A stretch of DNA of 64,000 nt from Enoplolaimus lenunculus (Eukaryota; Nematoda; Enoplea; Enoplida; Thoracostomopsidae): NCBI GenBank assembly GCA_030248215.1, contig JASANG010000291.1, positions 1-64,000 of the forward strand, given 5' to 3'. This document shows positions 22,861-34,100 of this stretch, one piece after another. The position numbers were made by a program, and so were the translations under genes. Each line of letters begins with the position of its first letter. Positions within the stretch are counted from its first letter, which is position 1. The notes under the pieces were generated by a model. The model was given only the letters and a program-made list of their open reading frames with translations, ran no database searches and was not told the origin of the DNA.

Positions 22861-23361
22861 ACTGTAAATTTCAGTGAGTAGATTTTAACTCACACACAAA
22901 AAAGTATTTCTGAATTTATTCAGAAAAGTATTTTCTGTGGCATATCTGAAAAGTTTTTCTGATATTTAAGATAAGTTTTCTAAAAATAAGTGGAAAACGT
23001 TCATTTTCAGATTTTATTTCAAAACTTTTTTGAAAACTTTTCTGTTATAACAGAAATACTTTTCAAGGTCGCCTTGCTAATTATATTTCTTAAATGTAAG
23101 AAATTTTTTCTTAAATATCAGAAATATTATTTTGAGTGGAGGATGAGTTGAATCTACTCAGTCTGAGCTAAGACTATCAGAACTCAGAATTTCATCCCAT
23201 TTAATTCATTCTGAGGTAATTAATTAACTCACTCAGAGCAAACTCAACTCAGAATGAGAATCAAGTCAACTCAGAGTGAGTTAATGTTTACTGATAATAA
23301 TTCAGAAATAACCAACTCGCTAGGTGAATTGAGTAATCAACTCATTCGATTTTACAGTGCA
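22861..23361. mobile_element. Family C MITE interrupted by another element
   Basis: The family C left end (22861-22893) and remainder (about 23146-23361, ending TTTTACAGTG) are separated by roughly 250 bases. The insert is an AT-rich sequence of TTTCTGAA, TTTTCAGAAA and TTTTCTGATA words that is itself partly palindromic. A related AAGTTTTCCTG-type stretch lies at about 22400-22480. Confidence 0.78.
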
Positions 23362-23547
23362 CGATATTTTGCAAGACTGTTTAAAAGTATCATATGAATT
23401 CTGTCAGACGTTACGACAGTGCTACGTGATAGTCCGTGTGACACATGGGGATAATTATATGATATTCCATTGAAATAACAAATAGCGTTTGATATTTGAA
23501 TAGGTCAGCGATTAAGCGCGGCTAGCAATCTCGGCTCATGGAAAATC

Positions 23548-24138
23548 AACAGCGGAACGTTTTTCTGCGGGACTGCAATACTGTAAGCTTAAGCTTTAGA
23601 ATAATTTGAACCGGCATTGTATGGGTGGTCTCATTCAATCCACCGGTCCTTGGAGGTGCATTCTAATTGGTTAGCAATGATCTACAAATATAATTACATT
23701 TAGCAGAAACGCAAGGATTAATCCTATATATTTGCATAATTGTTGACAATTAGCGAATCGTAACAAAGTCTTCAATGACTCGGTTGAATCTATACGTATC
23801 CTACTGTTTGAAGGTAAATCAAAGAGCATGCCGGGCAGGGCAGTAGCCAAAAGAGCGGCGGAAGCGGGGCGCAGATCACCCCCCTTGAAGCATTTTGGCC
23901 CTCTAGAAAGTTTCAATCAATCTTGCTTGTACGTCAACGAAAACCCTTGTATGCCCTTACTGAAGAGAAGTTTCTGCTTCACTAGCAAGCTGAGTTTTCT
24001 ATGGGTCTGATACTGGGGACATGGCTGAATTAAAGCCATAAGTTTAGTAAATTTCTCCAGCCGCGGTATCGTCGGCGTGGTTCTCCGTGTGGCGCCGTCT
24101 TCGGCGAAACTAAAATACTTTTGTTTACTAAATGTTAT
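23548..24138. mobile_element. Family A fragment and reversed family H copy
   Basis: 23548-23611 is a family A end (GCGGAACGTTTTTCTGCGGG). About 23825-24010 is a reverse copy of family H (CCCCTTGAAGCATTTTGG ... CTTGCTTGTACGTCAACG ... AGCAAGCTGAG). No gene seen. Confidence 0.55.
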
Positions 24139-24388
24139 ACACTGTAAATTTCAGTGAGTTGATTTTAACTCAGAATGAGTTGAATCACTCAAGCTGAGTT
24201 AGGATTATCAGAACTCTGAATTTTGAGTTGATTCAATTCATTCTGAGTTACTTAATCAACTCAGCCACAGTCAACTCAACTCCGAGTGAGAATCAACTCA
24301 ATTCAGAGTGAGTTAATGTTTACTATTAATTCAGAAATAAACAAACTCGCTATCTGAATTGATTAATCAACTCATTGAAATTTACAGT
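24139..24388. mobile_element. Family C MITE with TA duplication
   Basis: TA then CACTGTAAATTTCAGTGAG; ends CATTGAAATTTACAGTG then TA. 250 bp, close to consensus. Confidence 0.92.
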
Positions 24389-24578
24389 GTACGGTGGCAT
24401 GCGGCAGCTTACACGCATTGCCGTATAATTCTGGTCTGACACTGCACGTCGGTCGGACGATGCAGGATGACGACGGCGTGTACGGGATCGCATTTAAATT
24501 GGCAAAAAGTATACCGTCATTCAAACGTCTCCATGACAGAATTTTTTGGTGGTTCATAGTGCAAAGCTTGCAATTACA

Positions 24579-24832
24579 CTGTAAATTCCAATGAGTTGAT
24601 TAATTAATTCAGCTAGCGAGTTGGCTATTTCTGAATTGATACCACTATACACTAACTCACTGTGAGTTGAATTGATTTTCACTCTGAGTTGAGATGGCTC
24701 TGGGTGAGTTGGTCAATTAACTCAGAATGAATTGAATCAACGTAAAATTCTCAGTTCTGGTAGTCCTATTAAGTCAGTCTGAGCGATTCAGCTAATTCTG
24801 CGTTAAAATGAACTCATGGAAATTTACAGTGT
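24579..24832. mobile_element. Family C MITE, reverse orientation
   Basis: TA then CACTGTAAATTCCAATGAG; ends TGGAAATTTACAGTG then TA. It forms an inverted pair with the copy at 24139-24388. Confidence 0.9.
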
Positions 24833-24871
24833 AATAGAAAATATTTCGACGGCAAAGAGTAAAGTAAATGT

Positions 24872-25141
24872 TTAACCATTTCTCACATGAATATTTTCAA
24901 TTTCGTATGAGATGTAATTTCAAGGTAAGATTCGATCCCCAGTCTCACGGGTGCGAGGCGTTTACTATAGCCACTGAGCTATAGGAATTTGACGCTCGAG
25001 CCCAACGGGCTCGCAAGTCTTGTGGAGATTTTGCACTGCGCATATATGTTACAATTGTTAAACACTGCTCACAGTGTGTGTATTGCTCGTACATTATTGT
25101 ATTTAGTTGCTCACAGTATACCCTATGAGTGAAAGGGTTAA
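24872..25141. mobile_element. Family P: 270-bp TTAA-flanked MITE with tRNA-like cassette, copy 2
   Basis: TTAA at 24872-24875 and 25138-25141; termini CCATTTCTCACATGAATA and ATGAGTGAAAGGG. On the reverse strand 24930-24995 reads TATAGCTCAGTGGCTATAG (A-box-like) and later GGGGATCGAATC (B-box-like). It ends 25 bases before the first recovered K2P exon. Confidence 0.88.
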
Positions 25142-25165
25142 ATATTAAGCGTCTTGTATTTTCAG

Positions 25166-28100
25166 GTATTACAAAACAGTGTATCTCATGTTAGTTTGGC
25201 AGCCGTTTTATGTTTATATATTTGGTTCGGAGCGCTTACGTTTGTATATTTGGAACGCAACTCTGAAGAGTATCACATCGACTTGCAAATGCAACATTTG
25301 AAAAGATTACACAGTCGACTGCATAATTTAACATCCCAAATTTGTATCCAATATTTTGACAATGAACTTTTGTTCAAGGTATTAAAATTCAAGTAAATTG
25401 ATTTTAATTCAGAATGAGTTGAATCACTGAGTCTCAATTCGGTCTTTTAGACGTTAGAATTTTATGCTTCGATTCAATTTATTTTGAGTTTAACTTTAAT
25501 CAACTCAGCCGGAATTAAATCCGCTCAGAATGAGTTTAAAGTCTAGTGTCATTAATGTAGAAATACTCGGTTACGACTAATTCGTGCGCTGAGTTGATTG
25601 ATCAACTCACTTGAATTTACAGTGTTCTGGCTAAGGCGAGGGGCATAGAAAAGACGGCCTGTGTATAAAACAGGGCCGGATCGTTTACCGGAAGGGCTGT
25701 AATAGAGTCTGTTTAAGCTTTAGACAATTTTTGCTTAGGCTTAGGCTTAGAAATAAGCTCATCCTTACGCTTAGGCTTAGGCTTACACTTAGGCTTAGGA
25801 ATATGCTTTCACGACTGTTCCGGACCTGTACTATACCTGGGTCGAAAAGACGTCTAACCCGCAGTGGACATTCCATATTAAACAGTTATTAACCTTAACG
25901 TGATGCTTAAAATATTTTGATGCCAGATCCACAATATCATGCGTACACCAGTTAACTTTTTGTAAAAGTGTCGGCGATGGACGCTTATAAGCTTTCAGGT
26001 CTCATTGGCTTTATCAATGACACCTGTGATCTTCGATGATTGCGGTTACTGAAACTTTTATGGTTTCAGCGTCCATCGTCTGTCAACTGAGAAAAGTTAG
26101 CTTATGTACGCACGATATTATTGAGGAATAATTTGCGCAATCAATATATCATAGGATATGAAACGGCATTTAAGAAAATATATTTCATTTTATTGCATTA
26201 TTCAAAATGAACGCGTGCATTGCGCTGCAAGATATTGTGGATCAGGTGTCAGTTTGCAGGAACGCTTAAATCAATTACTTAGCGAACTTTCTGACAAGCA
26301 TCAAAGCTTTGTTTATCCAATTAATCCGGAAGATTTTGACCGAATCCCGGAAAACACATGGACGACTCGATGGAGTTATGCATCGGCGGTCCTGTATAGC
26401 TTAGCAATACTGACCACCACAGGTATGAAATGGGCATTGTAAATTCCAGTGAGTTGATTTTACCTCTCAGAATCGGTTGATTTTAACACAGAATGGAGTT
26501 GTACGCCACTCAAAAGCGTGAGCTCTGAATTTTATGTCTTTCAGAATTCAGAATTGTGAACGAACACATTCTGAATTATTAATAATCAACTCATCTGGAA
26601 TTAAATCAGCTTAGAGTGAGTTAAGACAATCGCAGGTGCTAAAAGTTCAGTGTTGACATTTTTTGCCGTAAAATTAGATCTCAGATGAAATAGAAAATAT
26701 TCATGCAAGAAAGGAGTTGATTTTATCAATTTTTATAGGATACAGCTACGTTTCTGTGATGTCTCCAGAAGGACAATTATTTGGAATTCTCTACGGAATG
26801 CTTGGGTTTCCGGTAATGTTTATCACAGCTGCTGATATTGGCAAGTTGATGTCTGAATTAATTACGTATTTTAACGAGTGAGAGTTGTTAGTTATTTTAC
26901 AGCTTGTATTTACTTTGACCCATGTAAAGGCCAATGTTACTTTAATGGGCGTAACAGTAGATTAAGCGTATTCCTAAGCCTAAGCCAAAGCCTAAGCGTT
27001 GCAAAAACGTGTTCCTAAGCCTAATCCTAAGCCTAGCCTAAACAAAAAATATAATCTAGAATCTAAACCTACTCGTTTATAGACCCACCAGAAACCTGGA
27101 CGCCCGATATGGGGCCGGAACGTTTTTCTGTGGGACTGCAATAATCTTCAGCTTTATGCTAATTTTTTTGCTTGCCTTAGGTTTAGGCTTTGGATTCTCA
27201 TTGTTAGGCTTAGGCTTTAGGCTTAGGCTTAGGCTTAGGAATATGCTCATACTTAGGTTTAGGCTTAGGCTAAGGAATGTGGTTATAAGCCTGTTGCGCC
27301 CCTGTTCTTTGCATTGGCCATTACTTTTAGGGTCGTCCCGTTTTGTCGCACGACAGCACTAGAATATATACTTCGACTTTTAACTATTTTTTCTAATACG
27401 CTTAGATTTTCGCTCTATCTTAACCCTCAATGGCCCGACAGTCTACATATGTAGACATAACCAGTTCGACAATTGATTGTTCGGCAGGTGCTATAGTTAA
27501 GAATCTATTGTTTAATTTCCATCGATAATTATTCTGTTATAGTAGTATAAAAAACTTATAGCATTGTGGGAACAAAAGTTTGCTGTACAGTGAGTCATAT
27601 ACCTATATAACCCGACCGTCTACATATGTAGACAGATGTTGATTTGATCATAGTTTGAGTTTTGACAAGAATTGGAACGTTTTGTTCTTACACACGGTTT
27701 TGTATGGTGAGGTAAAGTCAGGGAAATGTCAGGTTTGCATAAATTATCTTTGACTGAGGTCGTACGACGTGTATTAGAACCAAGTGATTCAGAGACAGAA
27801 GATAACAAACCGGACGACAATAGTTCAAATGACGACTCAGAATCAGTTGAGTTAGGTCAATGCAGTAGTGAAGAGGCTGCTATTTATGAGCAAGATAATG
27901 ATGGTGAATTACAAAAACAATCGGACGCATCTAGTAGTGAGTTGAGCGATATGGACGAGACTTCTAGTGGAAGTAATGTGTTTTTGTCAGCGACGGGTGT
28001 TGAGTGGCATTCTACAACACCGCCTGTCCGTGTGTTAGCTAGAAATATAATTCGCTTTCGCGAAGGCACTGCAGTAAACCCTACAACAGAGTCACAAGCA

Positions 28101-31100
28101 TTTTATCTTTATATAAACGAGCCCATTTTACATACAATTCAGCGACTCACTAGTAGGCGACTGCGGGCGCGCAATTTTTCAACGCTACCAATGTGCGAGC
28201 TGAAAGCTTGGCTTGGGGTGGTAATCAGAGCTGGTGCAGATCGCGATAACATGTCTCCAGTGGCTTCACTATTCACCAAAAACGACAGCAGGCCCTTTTA
28301 CCGCTGCGCGCTGTCAAAAAACAGAATGAAACAGTTGCTGGAAAATGTAACATTCGACAACAAACTGACTCGCCGGGAGCGTCAAAAAAGTGACAAAATG
28401 GCTGCTATACGAGATGTTTGGGACCTATTTCAGTCCAACTTACGTCTTCATTATATACCGTCCGAATCACTTACAGTAGATGAACAGCTCTACGGGTATA
28501 GAGGATATGCACCGGGGCGAGCGTACATGCCGGCGAAACCTGCTAAGTACCGTTGCACAACGCATTCATTGTCATGAAACTGAACGGATATCAAAAGTCA
28601 CGCAATGTTTTCATGAAAAAAGTAGCCGAACAACTAGCGCAAGACAATATGACCAAACGTTACAGTAGTGAAAAAATTTACGCAAAATCAAAGGATTCAT
28701 TTATGGCTTACGGGCTGCCTCAAAAGCGAAACGAACCTTCTACATCTGGTAAACCGACCAAATGTCAGGTCACAAGTTGTCGCAAATCTACGAGATTGAG
28801 CTGTTCGTCATGTGGAAAACGAGTGTGCAAGGACCACATGAATCGCACCATAACGTGCAACGACTGTGCTTAACTGGACAACGCGCCCGCAGTGGGAGGC
28901 TGGACGGGGAGCGGGTGGAACTCCGCCAGAACACTAGTTCTGACTGTCTCAAGCCAGTTAAAGGAGGAGAGCACCCTGAGATAAGCCAAAACTAACGCTA
29001 GTTGTGTTGTCTACATATGTAGACCGTTGGGCTGATTAAGGTGAAAATTTTGCCGGGCCGTTGAGGGTTAAGTGCAAACTTATTGATACGCAGGCGCAAT
29101 GTTGGTTTTAGGCTAATCCCGTTTTCCGGTAGCATTGCAAAAAGTAGGCTAAGGTTCTAAACTCTATTTTCACTTAAGCTTAGGCTGACTTTTAAGCTTT
29201 TTCAACGCTTTAGGCTTACACATTAAAGATAAGTAAATATCTTTAGTCTACCGTTTTACGGCCCTAAAAGTAGCATTGGCTCATACGCCGACGTTTATGT
29301 CTAGGGTTAGGTTTAGGCCAACGGATATGTTAAGTTTACGAATGAACAGTAATACAAGCCGACGTTTCTATGAATGAGTCCGTCAAATGGTCATGGGTCG
29401 AGTGGCTGTAATTCGCCCAATTATCTTTCTTGCAATTCCTTTTAAAGTTTTCAGGTTTTCCGAATCTTAAACCAGAGCCATTCACATTAACGGGACCAGA
29501 AGGGATGCGCGGGCAGCGTACGTCCCTGTCACAAATAAATTTTAATGAAGTGGTACACTGTTAATTTCAGTGAGTTGATTTTAACTCGGAATGAATTGAA
29601 TCACTCAGTGTGCGTTAGGACTGTCAGAACTCACAATTTTGAGTTGATTCTATTCATTCTGAGTTAATTAATCAACTGTCCCAGAGTCAACTCTCAACTC
29701 AGAGGGAGAATCAACATAACTCAGAGTGAGTTAATGTTTACTGATATTTATTCAGAAATAACTAACCCGCTCGCTGAGTTGATTAATTAATTCATTGGAA
29801 TTTACAGTGTACGCTCAGCTAGATTACAATTTCCTTCCTCAGTTAATTAGCACATATTTTGCATACAGTAAAAATTGCGTTTCATAACTTTTACCAGCCC
29901 GCCAGCCTCGATCTGAAATTTGTGGATCCGCCGTTGGTTGCTTATACCATTATCTCAATTTTCATATTTTTAAACAATTTAAACTAAAATTTTGCAAATA
30001 TTTATTAAGCCAGTAACCAGCCCAACGTACAGATCAAGAAACTGTTTAGCAGAAACCCTTGTTAGGGAAAACAAAAGTATTTTCAAGGGGACAACATTTT
30101 ACTAAGGCTGACCCGCTGTCATTTTTGGCAAGGACCATAATAAACCCCATAAAATATTTTCAAAAATTTCCTAAATTCTAATAATTTCCTAAGTTGTAAA
30201 ATTTCCTAAATTCTAAAATTTCCTAAATTCTAAAATTTCCTAAATTTTAAAATTTCCTAAATTCTAAAATTTCCTAAATTCTAAAATTTCCTAAATTCTA
30301 AAATTTCCTAAATTCTAAAATTTCCTAAGTTCTAAAATTTCCTAAATTCTAAAATTTCCTAAATTCTAAAATTTCCTAAATTCTAAAATTTCCTAAATTC
30401 TAAAATTTCCTAAATTCTACACTTTCCTAAATTCTAAAATTTCCTAAATTCTAAAATTTCCTAAATTCTAAAATTTCCTAAATTCGAAAATTTCCTGAAT
30501 TCTAAAATTTCAGCATATGTTTTTTAGGTTTTACTGGCGAAAATGGCAAAAACAATATGCGTTTTTACGCTCTCCGCTGAAATACGTTCAAATGTGTGTT
30601 TTGAATCGAAAAATATGCGAAGATAATGATAAAGTTATCCTCGAACAACTTAATATGTAAGTATCGCAAGCAATGATCATTAGCTTTTTGAGGCCAACAA
30701 TGGTACTATCAAATGTGTATAGCAGGGTTCTATCGGAATTCCGATTCCGGCTAAAATTCCGGCAAAATTTGACTGCCGATTCCAGCTGACTGCTGTTCCG
30801 ATGCCGAAATTCTCATTTTTCGGTTATGAGTTTTTAAGATGATTGAACTTAGATTTTGCTCGTTTCGTTTTGTTTCGTTCATTTGCAATTATTCTGTTAG
30901 TTTTTTTAGTAAATATTCAGAGTGGTTACGTGTATTCCGTCAGCTATATAAACAATTTTTGCTGAAAAAGTGAACAGTAACGGAAACAGGCATACTGGCA
31001 ACAAAAGTTTAAACTTTTTAATAGAATTACTAAAACTTGATTCAGATTTCGATTCCGGTTCCGACAGAAAATTTTGATTCCGATTCCGATTCCCGACAAA

Positions 31101-34100
31101 ATCTAGTTCCGGTTGGAACCCTGGTGTATAGCAACTATTTCACCAGTTGATATATACGCCTTATAACTTTGAACCAAGAAATATAGAAACGTCGGAGTAA
31201 CCCGTACGGCGTTGTCCATCACCGTCCGATTCGTACCATACTGTGCGGTAACGGACAGCGCCGCACGGGTCAATACTCCAATTGTTCAATCAACGGATTC
31301 AGTTCAACTCACAAGTTTTTTTGCCGTGTTTATGATTAAGCTTAGCCTCAAGCTTGACAGGCTTAATCGGCTTTCCAAAAAAATTAAAAAACCTGTTAAA
31401 GCCATAATAAAGGTTAGTGCTATGGGACAGGTACTGTGGGCATCACAAAACAACTTGTCACCCGACATCTCGTCGACCCACAACTTTTAATGTTAAAACT
31501 TGCCGATTGGACTATCAGTCACGCGTCACTAGACTAAGCATTTGAAGGGTCATAGACTTTAGGCTTAGGATTAGGTTTAGACTTAGGGTTGCGCCACACT
31601 TGACGTACAGCGCTGTCTGTAAGTAACCCAGGTCATAGACTTTAGGCTTAGGATTAGGTTTAGACTTAGGGTTGCGCCACACTTGACGTACGGCGCCGTT
31701 CGTAAATAACCATTAGCGGGTGATACTTGGCTCGTCTGTGCATTGAATTTAACTACAATTTAACTCAAATCAGACTTGAATTTTAAGACTACGGTTAAAA
31801 TTCAACGACCCCGAAAATCAATGTTAATCTGAGAAGATTGCAGTAAATGGCTGACACTGAAAACCTTGTCTTCGCTGTCAACAGAGTTTACATTGCAATT
31901 TTAGCCAATGCTGCGCATATAGGGACGTATATAATAGTAGCCTAAAAACAAGTATATTGGTAAGCCAAAGTCTCTGTGTATTAAGAATTCGCTGTTAAGG
32001 CAACAAATTGTTTAAAGCTTAAGCTTACTCTACTGCAGTCACACGCAATAGCTGGAGATGATTTATACAGAGCAACTGCGTTTTTGCCGTGTTCTCAGTC
32101 ATTTTTAGCTATTGCTACAATTACCGAAACGTCGTTTACTTTATACCCATTACTGTGAGTCTTTGGGTCAATTTGTTCGTTTTCACAACAACGTTAAGCC
32201 CTATTCACACGTGCAAGTTTTGCAGGAAAAAATTGCATGTGCAACTCGCATGTGCAGTTTGGTCATAAAGAAGTTTTGAAGTTCTTGCAGTTGCAAATTA
32301 TTTACTGGAATTCATGCTATTGTAATTAATTCGCACCTGTGAACGCAGTTGCAAGTCGCTTGAATTTCTTGCGCCTACAGTTTGATTGGTCAATCGGAAT
32401 GTTCCCTTGAAAATACTTGCAGCTGTGAGTATTTAGTGCAAGTTGCAGCTGCGAGGTCTCGCTGCAAAATCGTGCACGTGTGAACGAGGCTTAAACTGTT
32501 TTCGACACCAGAATGTATCCAGTTACATACTCTTGTCTGAAAATTGATCATCGACTAGGCCCATGTAGTTCATGTATAAAACAGGGCCGGAACAGTAGTA
32601 TAAGCATATTCCTAAGTCTAAGCCTAAGCCTAAGCAAAAAAATTAGTCAGGCTTAAACTGACTGTATTATAGCCCGGCCGGAAAACGATCCGGCCCTGTT
32701 CTCTACATGGGCCATCGACTATTTTAATTTTAGTGATCTTACACCAGTGACGTATATTCCAATTTGGATGATAACTGCAATACTGATTGTGTTTTGTTCT
32801 CTGGGTGGAATACTTTACTGTTTAACAATATCCCAGTGGACAGTTCCTGACGCGCTGTATTTTGCCTTCAACGCAGTCACTAACGTTACTTTGGGTTCGT
32901 TGGAAATTATTCTTCTTTCTGAATCCAGTAGCCGTATTTTCAACTATGTCTAAGCACCTATCATTAGTTAGGTTTTGAAACAAATAAACTGGTGCAGCAA
33001 TAGATTTGTATCAACATCAACAGCGAAACTAACCAATCAAAACGTGACAAAATACCTTTAGAAAATCTCCATATACTGGTTTGAAACTTTTATCAGATAT
33101 CCGTTTGCCAAAGGTGCTTGCAAAATAACGAGAATACGGATACGGGGCCCAGGCAGCGTCCACAAGTTCCTCATATTCGGCGTACCAGTGGCGGATCCAA
33201 AAATTTCGAACCGTAGCCACGGGATATAGTTTAACCCTGAGATGCCTGAAAATTTTTTGAACCTTTTAAGTCGGTTTGGTGTTTACGTGCAACAAACTCA
33301 AAGAAGTGTGAAAGCCTTTGGACGTGTAAAAAATTTTTTTATTCAAATAATCACTATCACTTGGGGTCGATAGCGGCCCCACCGTCGTTAAGGGGTTAAA
33401 ACACCACGAGCGCAACGAGCGATAGCCATACCCGTCACGATTTTTCTCAACACTTTCTGTCATGAACATTCTCTATTGTATACGGCTGAAATCTAATTTC
33501 AAACTAGGATTCGAACGCTAATATATCAGATATCAAACTAAACACTAGGTAAAATTTGGCCAATGTTACTTTAAGGGGCGTAACAGTAGATTAAGCGTAT
33601 TCCTAAGTCTAAGCGTAAGCCTAAGCGTTGCAAAAATGTGTTCCTAAGCCTAAGACTAAGCATACTGTAGGGACCCGAATAAGAGAGGGGACTGATATTT
33701 ATTTGGCCTCTCCAGAGGGTCCCTCCCCTGTTATTCGATTACAGACTCAACCCGCCATCCGGCCGTCCTTAGTTACTGCTATATTCGGTATTGCAACTAT
33801 CCGTTGAATTAAACATTTTTGCCTTGCATCAAAAGCTTGAGCGATAATGCAACATTATACTTTGGATTGTTATTTTCAAAACTTAAGTACGCTTTAAGTT
33901 TCGAACTCAACTTTGTTTGGTCCTGGAGTCATTTATGCGCTACAATTAGGGAAAATTGTCATTTATGGACTTTAATTAGGGTTTAGGGACTCTATCCGCT
34001 TACGGACTCTTATTAGGGATACAGACTCCTATTGATCGGGACTAAAAATGGGGATCCCCATATTATTACCCCCTATTAATAAGATAAATACAGTAAGCCT

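Noticed and set aside
32747-32953. Reading the K2P exon 5 on to the stop at 32951 as the protein end
   Set aside because: This would delete the conserved GD-P motif and TM4, whereas splicing at G|GTTCGT to the acceptor at 34336 restores them in phase.
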